Shown one piece after another: positions 1 through 11,600 of a DNA stretch of 64,000 nt (its first letter is position 1; every line of letters starts with the position of its first letter). A program made the position numbers and the translations under genes. Source of the DNA: Papio anubis (Eukaryota; Chordata; Mammalia; Primates; Cercopithecidae). The notes beneath the pieces are model-generated. The model searched no databases, was not told where the DNA came from, and saw only the letters and a list, made by a program, of their open reading frames with translations. The stretch is taken from NCBI RefSeq assembly GCF_008728515.1, contig NC_044984.1, positions 85,519,277 to 85,583,276 on the forward strand. The letters are read 5' to 3'.

Positions 1-280
1 CAAAAATCGTCACCAAAATACTATCAAACTAAATACAACAGCACATCAAAAAGGAAATATGCCATAATCAAATGGATTTTATTCCAGGGATGTGAGGATG
101 GTTCAACATATGCAATAAATATGATTCATCACATACACAGAATTAAGGAAAAAACACATGATGTTCTTAATAGATGCAGAAAAGGCATTTGATAAAATTT
201 AGTATCACTTCTTAAAAAACAAAACTCAAAAAATTAGACAGAGAAGGAACATAATTCCAAATATTCAATCTATTTTAAAT

Positions 281-1251
281 CCCCAAGTATTAGTAGCAAG
301 TGCACTGCTTTTATTTAGAAACCCTAACAACAAAAGAGTTAAGAGTGGGCTTCATTTCTGCATCTCAGTGGTTATATCATGTTAGCAGATTATTTTCTCT
401 CCTCAGTTTCAATTTTAAAGTTGTGATGATTCATACTGGATCGTCAAAGATGAAATGAACACATATAGGTGAAACTATTCCACAAAGTATAAAGTGCCAC
501 ATAAATCAAAGATTAATCTTTTATCCAACAAAATGTTTTGAGACCCTACTGTATGCAGGCATACTTCTGAGCACTCTGGATTGATCTTGTGGGGAGGAAA
601 AGCATTTGCTTTACTTGTGTGGAATTTTCTTTGGATTGTGACAATATGAATAATATACACACAAACACACTGTACACAAAACAATGTCAGATCCTAATGA
701 ATACTACAACAAACAAAGAAACAAAACTAAAGCAGGGTAAAGGGTAGAGATCAACATGGGGTACTTTTTTATATGAAGTGATTAGCGAAGAACTCTAATT
801 ATTTTGAAGAGAGATCATAATTAAGTGAGGAAATGAACTATATCACTAACTGGGGAACAGGCAGAGATAAATGCACAAAAACCTGGAACAAGGATATATA
901 TTTGGAATTTTCAAGAAACCAGGAGACCAGTGTGATTGGAGAGGAGTGGGCAAGAAGTGTGATAAGGGAACATGACCTTGGAAGTTATGATAAAGGCTTT
1001 TAAGTTTGATGAGAAGACATTTCAGGTATTTAAGATGAGACAGAGCATGAACTGATTTATATTTTTCAAGACTCACCCTGAGTTTTGTTTGAAAATTAAC
1101 TGTAAGATTCCATGCTTGAATATTTTCTGAAATCAATTTGGAGGCTACTATATTAGTACAGAATAGAGGTAATAGTAGACTGGACCAATAGTGGTGAGTA
1201 GTAAGATTTGTGATATGTTTTTAAGATACAGCCCAAAAATTTGTTGATGAA
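281..1251. other. Insertion inside the L1; diverged repeat-like DNA, no gene
   Basis: Splits the L1 between collinear blocks. The stretch around 890-1240 resembles other old segments at 6065-6480, 26140-26580 and 37190-37690, which contain phrases of the kind 'gggaacatgac...ggcttttaagtttga' and 'tagactggaccaatagtgg'. I take these as diverged copies of one ancient repeat family that I cannot name with certainty. The open frames here are short, lack recognisable domains and look like chance. Confidence 0.4.
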
Positions 1252-1630
1252 TGCTATGGTTTGCATGTGTCTCTCAGAGTTCTTGCATTGAAAATTTGAT
1301 CTCAAATGTGAAGGTGTTAATAAACAGGGCCCAGTAGGATGTGTGTGGGTCATGAGGTCATCACCCTCTTGAAAGAATTAATGCTGTTGTTTCCGGAGTG
1401 GTTTCCTTATAAAAGAATGAGTTTGGTCTCCTTTTGTCTCTCTCTCCCTCTGTTTCCCCATCTACTATGTGATGATACAAAACAAACAAACAAAAAAGGT
1501 CCTTAAAAAATGCCAGCCCCTAAATCTTGGAAGTCACAGCTTCCAGAACTGTGAGCCAATAAAGGTCTGCTTATTATAATTACCTAGTCTCTGGTATTCT
1601 GTTAGAGCAGCACAAAATTGGGCTGAGACA
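1252..1630 (+). mobile_element. MaLR-type LTR (MST/MLT1-like), solitary
   Basis: Begins TGCTATGGTTTGCATGTGTC and ends with the family's AGCAGCACAAAATTGGGCTGAGACA-type end. A polyadenylation segment (AGCCAATAAAGG) lies near 1554. Length of about 380 bp fits a solo LTR of the non-autonomous ERVL-MaLR group. No internal sequence is attached. Confidence 0.75.
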
Positions 1631-2110
1631 ATAGATTAGATATGAGTAAATCAATTCATATGAATTAATATGTCTCTATTCAGTATCCCAAGCTATGAGG
1701 GTAGACAATATTCTCTGAAAAAAAGATAGAATGCTAACATCACAGTTAATGGTTAAAAGCTGAAAGCTTTCCTTCGAAGATAACAGACAAGATAAGTATG
1801 CCCATTCTCACCAGTTCTGTTCAATGTAGTACTGGAAATCCTAACCAGAGCAATTAGACAAGAAAAATAGATAAAAGGCATCCAAACTGGGCAAAAGGAA
1901 GTAACATTGTCTCTGTTTACAGATGGTGTTTTATACAGAAAACCCTAAACATTCCACTAAACTAAGTGTTAGAATTAATAAACAAATTCAATAAAGTTGC
2001 AGGATACAAAATCAACACACAAAAATTAGTAGCACTTCTATACACTAAAAATGAATGATCCAAAAAAAAGGTATCAAGAAAACAATACCATCTATAATAG
2101 CTTCAAAAAT

Positions 2111-2461
2111 ACTTAGCAATTGACTGGGAACGGTGGCTCATGCCTATAATCCCAGCACTTTGGGAGGCCAAGGCTGGCAGATCACGAGGTCAGGAGATCA
2201 AGACCATCCTGGCCAAAATGGTGAAACCCCATCTCTACTAAAAATCCAAAAATTTAGCTGGGCATGGTGGTGCACATCTGTAGTCCCAGCTACTTGGGAG
2301 GCTGAGGCAGGAGAATCACTTGAACCCAGGAGACAGGTTTCAGTGAACCAAGATTGCACCATGGCACTCCACCCTGGCAATAGGGCAAGACTCCATCTCA
2401 AACAAAACAAAACAAAACAAACAAACAAAAAACAAACAAACAAAAAAAAAACTTAGCAATT
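2111..2461 (+). mobile_element. Alu element with 11-bp target-site duplications
   Basis: Full-length sense Alu dimer at 2122-2450. It has the left-arm start GGGAACGGTGGCTCATGCC, a mid A-rich linker and a complex A-tail of (AAAC)n units. The flanks repeat ACTTAGCAATT at 2111-2121 and 2451-2461, which marks L1-mediated insertion into the older L1. The left arm has AluS-like sequence. Open frames on both strands are repeat-derived. Confidence 0.95.
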
Positions 2462-2603
2462 AATTTAGCCAAAGAAGAGAAAGGTCTGTACATTGAAAAC
2501 TGTAAAACATTAGTGAAACAAAATTAAGACACAAATATATTAACAGATATCCTGCATTCATAGGGAAAAAAATTAATGTTGTTACAATGTCTGTACCACC
2601 TAT

Positions 2604-3083
2604 TTTAGTCTTGTTTTGTGCTGCTATAACAAAATACTTGAAACTGTATAATTATAAAAATTTATATATATTTATTTATGTATTTTATATATTTATAAAT
2701 TTTATTTGTAATAAATTATTTATTGCCACAAATGAATAAATTTATAAAAATGTAATTATAAATTAAAATAAGTATGTCAATTTTATTTCTTACAGTCCTG
2801 AAGACTGGAAAGTTTAAAGTCAAGGAGCTCACATCTATTGAGGGCCTTCTTGCTGTGTTATCTCATGTTGGAAGGGCGGGAGAACACATGCACACGTGCA
2901 AGATAAGCCAAATTCACCTTTATAACAAAACTATTTCTTCCAGTAATGGCATTAATTCATTAATTTGGGCCGAGCCCTCATGACCGAATCACCTGTTATT
3001 AGGTCCCATCTCCCAACATTATTGGATTGAGGGTTAAGTTTTCAACATATGAAATTTGGGGGATGCACTTAAACCATAGTACT
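2604..3083 (-). mobile_element. MaLR-type LTR, antisense, with AT-rich expansion
   Basis: The plus strand starts with the reverse complement of a MaLR LTR end (GTCTTGTTTTGTGCTGCTAT) and finishes with the reverse complement of its start (CATATGAAATTTGGGGGATG). Positions 2650-2765 are an unusually AT-rich expansion within the element. It sits inside the L1, so it is younger than that L1. Confidence 0.7.
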
Positions 3084-4258
3084 ACCCAAAAACAATACAA
3101 CACAATCCATATGAAAATTACAATAACATTTTTTACAGAAATAGAAAATAATTTCTAAAATTTGCATAGAACTAATCAAGATCCCAAATAGTCAAAGCAA
3201 TGTCGAGCAAAAAGTTAGAGGTCTCACACTATTTGACTTCAAAACTACAGTAACCAAAAGAAAGTGGTACTGGCGTAAAAATATACACATAGGGCAAGAA
3301 AGCTGAATAGAGAGCCCCAAAGTAAATCCATGATTTTATGGTCAATTAATTTTCAACAAAGTTGCCATGAACACACAATGGGGAAAGAAGACTCTTCTCA
3401 ACAAATAGTGTTGAGGAAACTGGATATTCACATATAGAAGAACGAGATTAGATCCTTAGTTCATACCATATACAAAAATCAACTCAGAAGTGGATTGAAG
3501 ATTTAAACATAAAACCTGAAATTATAAATCTACTAGAAGCACACACAGGAGAAAAATTCCTTGACATTGGTCTTCGCGAATATTTTTTGGATATGAACTT
3601 AAAAGCACTGGCAATAAAAGCAAAAACAGGCAATAGACATTACATCAAATTAAAAACTTTCAGTCCAACAAAGGAAACAATCAACAGAGACAACTTATGA
3701 AATGGGAGAAAATATGTCCAAACCATACATCTTAAAAGGACTTATCCAAAATATAATGTATAATACAATAGCAAGGAAACACATAACCCAATTAAAAAAT
3801 GGGCAACGAGTCTGAACAGACATTTCTGAAACAAAGACATACAAATGACCAGCAGATGTATTAAAAAATGCTTAATATCACTAATTATCAGAGGATTGCA
3901 AAGTAAAACTACAATGAGATATTGCCTCGTGCCTGTTACAATGGCTATTATTGAAAAGTTGAAAGATAAGTGTTTGCAAAGATGTGGAGAAAGGGGAACT
4001 CTTATACACTGTTGGTGAGAATGTAAGCTACCACAGTCATGACAGAAAACAGTAAGAGGCTCCCAAAAAATTAAAAGTAGAGCTACCATATGATCTAGCA
4101 ATACCACTTCTGGGTATATACCAAAGGAATTGAAATTAGTATGTCACAGAGTTATCTGCACTCCCCTGTTCATTGCAGCATCATTCAAAATAGCCAAGAT
4201 ATGGAATCAATGTAAGTGTTCATTCATGTATAAATGGATACAAAATGTGGTATATATA

Positions 4259-4622
4259 CAGATGGTCCTCAACTTAGAATAGTTCAGTTAATGATTTTTT
4301 GAGTTTATGATGGTGCAAAAGTGATGTACATTCAGTAGAAACTATATTTTGAGTATACGTTCAACCACTCAATTTTTAACTTTCAGTACAGTATTCAATA
4401 AATTACATGAGGTATTCAATACTTTATTATAAAATAGGCTTTGTGTTAGATGATTTTGTCTATCTGTAGCTAATGTGAGTGCTCTGAGCATATTTAAGAT
4501 AAGTTGTGCTAGATACGATGTTCCATAGGTTAGGTGTATTCAATGCATTTTTGACATATGATATTTTCAACTCACGACAAGTTAACTGGGACGTAACACC
4601 ATCATACATCAGGGAACATCTG
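4259..4622. mobile_element. Tigger-like (TcMar) DNA transposon remnant in L1
   Basis: Opens CAGATGGTCCTCAACTTA and closes with ACATCAGGGAACATCTG, an imperfect inverted copy of the start. The L1 reads GTGGTATATATA before it and (C/T)ATACACAATGG after it, so the element is cleanly inserted at a TA-rich site. About 364 bp long, no transposase coding capacity. Family assignment to Tigger/pogo is from memory of similar consensus sequences. Confidence 0.65.
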
Positions 4623-5135
4623 CATATACACAATGGGGAATACAGTAGAACACTATTCAACCATAAAAAGAAAGAGGTCCTATTTTGGGAATAACAGATG
4701 AAACTGGAGAATATTCTGTTAAGTGAAATAAACCAAGCACAAAAAGAAATATACTGCATGATGTCACTTATATGTGGAATCTAAAACAAGTTAAACTCAT
4801 AGAAGCAGAAAGAGTAGAATGGTGGTTGCTAGGGGCTGAGGGTGAGGGCTTGGTAATTGGGAAAATGTTGGTTAAAGGGTACAATGTTTCAATTAGGCAG
4901 GATAAATAAGCATGGGAGATCTATAGTATATGGCAACTACAATTAATAATAGTGTATTGTATACTTGAATGTTGCTAATAAAAGCAGATCTTAAATGTCC
5001 TCACAATAGAAAATTATAGGAATGAGGGGTAATGTGCTTGTTAATTAGCTTTATTTAACCATTTCACAATGGATACACATATCAAAGCATCATGTTGTCT
5101 ACTGTAAATATATACAATTTTTTTTGTCAAGTGCT

Positions 5136-5689
5136 CTTTAATGAAAAAATATATTTAATAGATAGATGTTGGTAGATAATCCCATGAATTAAAGTAAATT
5201 GCAATATTTTGTGTGATGTTAAAGGGAGTAAAGCAGAAGCAATTGTACTGGAGCTCACCAAGAGAGACCCGCCTCAAGACTGACCTTTGTAACTTGTTCC
5301 TTCCGACCACAGCTTCATTCCATTAATGCTACTCAGCAACCATGTCTGGAAAACTTACTGCTAGTCCCTGAGTTTTGTCAGGGCTAAGATGAGGAAATTT
5401 ACAAACACACATGTGAACACATCTCAGCCCTGCTTAATGCCATGGAGCTTACTGAGTTATACACTCTGAGAACAGAGATCTGGTCTCAAATGAGAGTTAC
5501 AACACTTCAATTCATGTCTGATCCTACATCCCGGTTTTTCTCCCTGTCTTAGTAGGAATGTACCTTATACCTATTATTTGAGCTAAAATAATACATAAAG
5601 AACATTCCTTGAATAATCTAATGTATCATAACATTTACATTAATGTCCAAATATATATTATAATTACAATTAGGTCTGCTTCCCCAAAA
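5136..5689. other. Unassigned spacer, no gene seen
   Basis: AT-rich single-copy-looking DNA after the L1 3' end. I see no coding frame with domain content, RNA gene or clear repeat. Confidence 0.5.
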
Positions 5690-5950
5690 TTTTTCCTTAT
5701 CACCCAAAAAAATCACCACTCCCTCCATTTCTTCATAGTCTTTCAGGTCATTTATTTCTTCATAGCACTTATTGCTACTGCTGCCATTTCATAGACTGTG
5801 TGTTTATCTGCTGATTGAATCCCCTATAAATGTCAACTTTGTTAGGATAAGGATTTGTCGGTCTTGTTCACTACTGTGTCTCCAGCACCTAAGCCATTTC
5901 TGGAGTATAGTAGAAGCTTGATTTTAAAAAACAGTTGAATGAATTAATGG
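5690..5950 (+). mobile_element. L2 LINE 3'-end fragment
   Basis: Contains the degenerate L2 3' end: TTGTTCACTACTGTGTCTCC, AGCACCTAAG, then a short TTGAATGAATTAATGG tail. Old and 5'-truncated. Confidence 0.6.
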
Positions 5951-6064
5951 AAAAGGTACAGATGGATGCACAATGAAAGGGAGTTGTTAAAAAACACACA
6001 CACACTTTGAAAAATGATTTTTATTTTTTAGTAGATGTTCTTTTTATAATACAGGATATTAATT

Positions 6065-6480
6065 CTATATGAGAAAGTTCAGAGGAGATATTCTGCTGAA
6101 GGGTTAGAGTAGCTTAAGGCGGGTCTAAAGAGATGTTTATGTGTTTCCAAGTGAAAGGGGCATGAGGGGATTCCAGGAAGAAAGGCGTTTTCATAGACAC
6201 CAGAGCAAATGAAGCTGCAAATTAGTAAGTATGGTTGAAACAATTCAAGCAATTTAATGTAGTGCATGATGAGGTCTGACAAAACCTGGTAACAGATGAG
6301 TCTAGAGAAGTAACTAAGGACCAAATCGCAAAGGACCCTTGGTGTCCTGGAATGCCTTTTGTGCTGCTCTGAGGAGCCTGGATCACATCCTGAAAGCAAT
6401 GGTGCATCACTGAACAGTTTTAAACAGAGAAATAATATGGGACCAGGTATATATGTCAGAAAACTTTCTATAATAATACA
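6065..6480 (+). repeat. Diverged ancient repeat of unnamed family
   Basis: Reads like a member of the same old family as 26140-26580 and 37190-37690 (phrases resembling 'aggaccaaatcgcaaaggacc', 'gatcacatcctgaaagcaat', 'aacagttttaaacagag'). Antisense open frames of 62-140 codons cross it but carry no recognisable domain. Confidence 0.4.
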
Positions 6481-6977
6481 CTTGATTATTAAGTTAGGCA
6501 AAACATGAGAATTTTCAGAAATCTAAGTGAAAATTCAGGAAGTCTTGAGATAAAGACTTGACAGTGAGGCTAGAGAGGGGCTTATTTGAAATGCAATCCA
6601 TAGGGTAAGGTTACTACTAAGGCTCTTGAATATTTTTAGAACATACTTTTTAAAAAATAGAACATCAGGTGCATTGTAATGGGACAAGACAAAAATACAG
6701 ATGATTCTCTTTGGGCCAATCAAAATTTTAAACCTACTAGTAGAAGTGACATTTTAGAGCTCTCAAAGTGAGATTAGGATGAATGCATGAGACCTCACTT
6801 ATTTATGTTGCTTACATTTCTATTTTTTTCATGTGTTGTAGTGCAATTTTTTATATCTTATCTGGAAACAAAATCTATTGAATATATGAGTAAAAACTAA
6901 ATATAATTTGCTAGATATTTTTTAATGCATTTCGATTCATTTCATGTATTTACAAGTCTGTTTTATAACATTGTCAT

Positions 6978-7022
6978 ATATATATGTGTGTGTGTATATA
7001 TATGTGTGTATATATGTATGTA
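6978..7022. repeat. (TA)n/(TG)n microsatellite
   Basis: Alternating ATATAT and GTGTGTGT runs, a simple sequence repeat of about 45 bp. Confidence 0.9.
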
Positions 7023-8074
7023 TACTTCTGGTAGTAAAATTACTTTGCAGTTCCCTTTAAATAAAATGAGAACTTCCTTTTACTTGTGAGTAAATGTTAA
7101 GTATGTATGATGGTTGCAAAATCCAACCAAAGAAAAGTCTAAGGCTATCATTATGATAAAATTACAACTATAGAAAAACCGGAATCCAAACTTAAAAGAT
7201 CACAAGGAAAAAAAAACTCATAGTCTTTTTGAAAACCAACCTTTTAAACTCTTCAGAATTTCAAAAAACATAGCTATTATGAGTTGGAGAACTTTTAACT
7301 GAGAAATCAACATTCCTCTTGCTCATTTAGTGGTCTATTATTCATCTGTATTTTTTGTACTTATTAGGGCATGATAATTCCTCACAAACCTCAAAGCCTG
7401 AGTACATTATAGCTCTCCTTCCCCATAAAGGCACCAGCTAGCCCTAATTTTTAAATGGAGGTCTTGAGAACAAAAAGGAACTTTCCTTATTTTTCCATTT
7501 TTTTTTTTCCCACGATAAGGGATTACAGTTAAGGTTCTAATGCATCAGTCTTGGGAAAGAAAGAATTGATATGCATTATTTCTTTAATCCACTCATGGAG
7601 GACTTTATCCAAAAAGAGATAAAATCAGGATCACTGTTGTTAGTGAGACAGTTGAGATAATTCCTGTTTTAAATTCAACCTGCTGTTGACATTCCCCATG
7701 GGTACCTTCTTAAAAATTTCATTGAAGTGAACCCTTAGCCATTTCTCTTGATAGAATACCAGTTGGACAACTCTGAAGGGAAAAGAAACTTAGGCGGGTA
7801 AGAAGTGTTATAAAGCCAACTCTCAAGCAAGTTTCATGGAAGAAGTGTCTCATGCTATCTTAATGAAAGCAGCATCTGCATTCCTTGCTTATGGATGAAG
7901 AAACAGAGGGCTGGAGAGCTTAAATTAGTTAGAATATGGAAAACATAATATTTATTATCATATATATAGATAGATATGCTGTGAAAAGCAGACTACTTTC
8001 TATTCTGCCTCCCTAGAAAAGAGTACTTTTCTGCTTTTCAATTATTTGTGATTTCAGTAACTTAATCAGAGTAT
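7023..8074. other. Unassigned spacer, no gene seen
   Basis: AT-rich DNA; a weak MIR-like patch may lie at 7865-7935 (GGATGAAGAAACAGAGGGCT). Nothing else is recognisable. Confidence 0.45.
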
Positions 8075-8275
8075 CACACTAAGTCGGTGTTTTTAAAAAT
8101 ATGCAACACTGGGCACTGGTATAGGAATCACCCGTGGATGCACTTTAAAAATGCAAAATCCTGTGTTGCCCAGTTCATCAGGTCTGTATATCTGGGGCAT
8201 GTCTGGTAACCTGGTTGTAGAAATACACCCTAACATGCTGGTTTTATATTTACAATTTTGAAAAACACTACCCTA
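8075..8275 (+). mobile_element. MER5/MER58-like hAT MITE
   Basis: Shows the order typical of these short hAT derivatives: 'aggaatcaccc...gcacttt', 'cccagttcatcaggtctgta', 'tctggggcatg', ending in 'ttttgaaaaacacta'. Non-coding and old. Confidence 0.55.
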
Positions 8276-9742
8276 AATAGGGTGGGGATGGAGAGAGGAG
8301 GAGAAAGCTGATAAAAGTTTTGCCAGATTTTCTTGCCTCGACACCTCACTAGGACTGCCTAGTGAGTGAAGGAGCAGGTGGGAATCTTCTGTTCTCCAGC
8401 TTTGCCCTGAAAAGATGAAGTCTTCTCTCTGAAAAGAGGGGTTTGTCCCTAAACAGGATATATTCCTTTCCCAGATGCTTCCACAACAAAGTGTCACTAT
8501 GTTCTTAACTTGGTCTTTGTCACCCAACATTAACTACAAAGGGAACTGCTGTTTTAAAAATCATAGTTTTGCTTTTTAGGCATGAGAATAACATAAGACT
8601 TGGATAGAGAGAAATCAAAGGCTTTTAAAGATGCAGACAGACTGTCAGCTGAGATCTTTTCTCTAAGTAGTATAGAGACAAAGCTCATTTAATTCCATCA
8701 CATTCTTTCAAAAAGAGAATTTATGGCACATTATCTACCCTCAACTTGAGAATAGGTTTCCAAGGCTTGATAGTGACTTTTGTAAACAGGGAAGAGAAAA
8801 TTCATTTTCAATTCATCTACATTATAGTTTTATCGAGAAAAAAGTAGATTTTAAGTTTATACCAACAAATAAACTGAGGCTGCTATCACACTCTAAGGAA
8901 TTTACCTTAATGTAGAAAACTCATGAAAATCAAAAATACACATTGTACCTAATGTAATATCCATCACACACATCTGCCAGTCAACTCAGTCTCAATGATG
9001 ATCCTTTGATGAAAGGCCACTGTACCATAAGATAGAGTTCACTAAAAGTGGTGTGTTAAAACAATTCATGCTAAGCTTAGAGATACAATTCCTTTATATT
9101 AGACACATATTTGACTACATATGCACTGGTATGGGATGAATAGACCTTTGTCTGCATAACATTTGGCTCCAAACATAGGCTTTATTGTTAGCTAGGTAAA
9201 ACAGAAGTTATTTTTGTAAATTATATGCATAGTATTTATCATTGTATAGAATTGTATATACTCATAGAAAACTGAAAGCTGTTATTACTGGATTATAAAC
9301 TCAAAACCTATGATCCAGACATACTGGCTTCAAGCCAAAATGATTTTTTAAATATCATTTTCAGAAAATTTTATGTTCATTCAGCATCTTTAATCCTGTG
9401 AGTTATCCACCATTTCTCGACAACCAAGGAGTGAGTGCTGAGATCACATAGCAGCTTCTTATCTAATAGAATACCATTGTATATGAATCAGTAAAAACAC
9501 CAGGAATGGGAATAATGACAAATATCTAAGTAAGTTGTGAAATCTCACTACCTATTATAGGTATTTTTAAGAACTCTTTGTAAACGGATGCTAGAAGTAG
9601 ACAAATTATTTAGTGGAAAATCCTATGTTCACATCAGTAAAATATTGCAGGCTACAGATATCTTTTGATTTCTAATCTACTGTTTTATGTATTTTATATA
9701 CAAAATATATAAATTCCACAATAAATCAAACACAGTGATGCC
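8276..9742. other. Spacer 3' of LUM
   Basis: AT-rich DNA just downstream of the LUM cleavage site. A TTTATT (minus-strand AATAAA) at 9181-9186 could serve a longer LUM 3'UTR. No gene is recognised. Confidence 0.4.
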
Positions 9743-10360
9743 ATTTGCTATGTTTTATTTTGCTAGTAGCTTATTAAACATAACATGCAAATAACCAAAG
9801 AGAAACATACATGACTTAGAGTGAAAAATAATTCTAGAAAAGTTTCACTAGGTAAGTATGCAAATTCTTAATACTAAGAATACTTCTTTAAGTGCATGAG
9901 GCTTCATGTATTTAGCAAAATTCTTAGCCTCAAAATCTACCACCTATTTTTTAACCAGACAAATTTGAATGTATCAAGATAATTTGGTTCAAGACAGTAA
10001 ACATCCAGATGTATTTAATCCAGGCTTTGGGGCACATTAAGATTTAAGGATTATAAAACTTGGCTGATTTCCATGCCACCAGTAAAAGGCTTTGCACATC
10101 ATTTGACAGTAGAAATAAAAAAAAACACTGAATTTACAAATAAAGCATTGAGTTTTATGTCTATTCGTGTATATGTGTGTGTTCTTGTGATGAAATAGGC
10201 CTGCATTTCATCTTTTCTTTAAAAAAAAATAAATGTTTACAAAACATTTCTATCAGATTTTAAAATTCATGGAAGTAATAAACAGTAATAAAATATGGAT
10301 ACTATGAAAACTGACACACAGGAAAACATAACCATAAAATATTGTTCCAGGATACAGATA
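9743..10360 (-). other. LUM: LUM 3' untranslated region
   Basis: Follows the TAA at 10361-10363. The 3' end is placed by an AATAAA at 9754-9759 followed on the minus strand by a GT-rich stretch at about 9718-9737. The resulting length of about 618 nt agrees with what I recall of the human cDNA. A longer form using the hexamer at 9181-9186 cannot be excluded. Confidence 0.75.
9754..9759 (-). terminator. LUM: LUM polyadenylation signal AATAAA
   Basis: Reads TTTATT on the plus strand, about 600 nt past the stop codon, with a GU-rich downstream element (TGTGTTTGATTTATTGTGG on the minus strand). Confidence 0.75.
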
Positions 10361-10515
10361 TTAATTAAGAGTGATTTCATTTGCAACACGTAGACATTCA
10401 TACATATCCGGTGGAAGGCTAGTTTCTGAGATGCGATTACCATCCAAACGCAAATGCTTGATCTTGGAGTAGGATAATGGCCCCAGGATCTTGCAGAAGC
10501 TCTTTACGTCAAACT
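10361..10515 (-). CDS. LUM: LUM coding exon 3 (lumican C-terminus)
   Basis: Acceptor TTTTAG precedes AGTTTGAC. The first two bases complete the K288 codon begun by the A at the end of exon 2 (phase 1). Encodes residues 288-338 to TAA. It contains C295 (SFCK) and C328 (YECLR), the disulphide pair of the C-terminal cap, plus the last leucine-rich segment around IKHLRLDGNRI. This cap includes the elongated 'ear' repeat characteristic of class I-III SLRPs. Compared with human lumican as I remember it, residue 291 is Val instead of Ile and 335 is Ile instead of Val. Both are conservative. Confidence 0.97.
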
Positions 10516-10958
10516 CTAAAATTTAAAGAATAGAAAACATTAATCACTTTTCGGTACACTGGCTCAAAACAATAAAAAATTTATGTTTAAAATAGTATAA
10601 AATAGGACCTCTTCCCTTTTAGAAAAGTCATAATATAGTTAATATTTGAATTTGAAACCATTAAAGGCATATTTCAGGCTACCAAAATGGCACAGCAACA
10701 TTTAGTAAAGAGTAATCATGGTAGATCAAGATATTCAGTGTAATATTTTAAAGAACAGAACTTATTTATTATTAGAAGTTGTTTTTAAAACCGCATTCAG
10801 TAAGCGTGTCATATTATCTAACAACTTTTTTTAAATAGTCTAACCCGAAGAAATATAAATGGATCCTGTTGCTGTATGAACAATCTCAATATAAGTACTC
10901 TTTGGTTTTGCATCTAAAAATAAGAGGGGTTAACTAGATGATCTATAAAGAATTTTCT

Positions 10959-11069
10959 AGCAACCACACACCATGACCATGATAAACTTCCAAGGCAAAA
11001 ACCAAATCATTCCAGCAATCACACACCATAACAATGATCAAAATTCTAAGGCAAAAACCTAATCATGGC
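10959..11069. repeat. Tandem duplication, two units of about 55 bp
   Basis: Unit 1 is 10959-11013 and unit 2 is 11014-11069. Both begin AGCAAYCACACACCAT and both contain AAGGCAAAAACC. They differ by several substitutions and one 1-bp indel, so the duplication is old. It lies about 440 bp into the intron-2 side of LUM exon 3. Confidence 0.85.
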
Positions 11070-11419
11070 ATGTCCACCATCTGAACCCATGTTTTTTGTT
11101 TGTTTGTTTGTGTATTTTTGTCCATGATCAAAAAGCTGCCACAAGTGAAACACTGATTTACTTTGTAATAGAAACCAAGAGTGTTACTGAATTGGCTGAC
11201 CTGTGTATACACAGAAACTATGTTTGCCTATGTCTATTTTAGATTAACATTTTCAAGTCCTTTATCTTGTTTTCGTTTTCAAACGCTAGTTAACAAAGAC
11301 TTCAGCGGAACCCCAAACACACATGCTTTTTAAAATAACTCATCAGTCAATTCCAGGGATTTTTCTATGGTACCAACATGTGAGAAAGTGAGGAAAAATG
11401 GAAAGAAGATGTGAATAAT

Positions 11420-11600
11420 CCCATCTTGGAATTCTGCCTCTGCCACTTACCCACGTGGGAAACACTGGAACACTTACCTGATCTTCTTGTTAGAAATACA
11501 TCTATCTTACCTTGTTGCATGAAGATTAGATTAAGGTGTGTAGAGCACTTCACACAATACTAGTACATAGTATGTCCTAAATAATGACTAATATCCTTTT
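11420..11600 (+). mobile_element. MIR SINE
   Basis: Carries the MIR order: TTCTGCCTCTGCCACTTAC, a degraded central region, then AGCACTTCACACAATACTAG and TAGTATGTCCTAAATAATG. Antisense to LUM within intron 2. Confidence 0.65.

Larger units (their letters stand above)
1..5135 (+). mobile_element. Old L1 (LINE-1), ORF2 to 3' end, heavily interrupted
   Basis: Decayed reverse-transcriptase-region L1 sequence, sense strand. Recognisable blocks are 1-280, about 1722-2110, 2462-2600, 3084-4258 and 4623-5135. The last block runs to a typical L1MA-like 3'UTR with runs such as ATGTTAATTAGCTT and ATATACAATTTT. The blocks are collinear, so this is one insertion split by later ones: an unassigned segment plus an LTR (281-1721), an Alu (2122-2450), an antisense LTR (2604-3083) and a DNA transposon (4259-4622). 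The reading frame is destroyed by stops and frameshifts. The 5' end lies beyond the window. The subfamily is my estimate. Confidence 0.85.

Noticed and set aside
2133..2456. Open frames on both strands
   Set aside because: Entirely inside an Alu.
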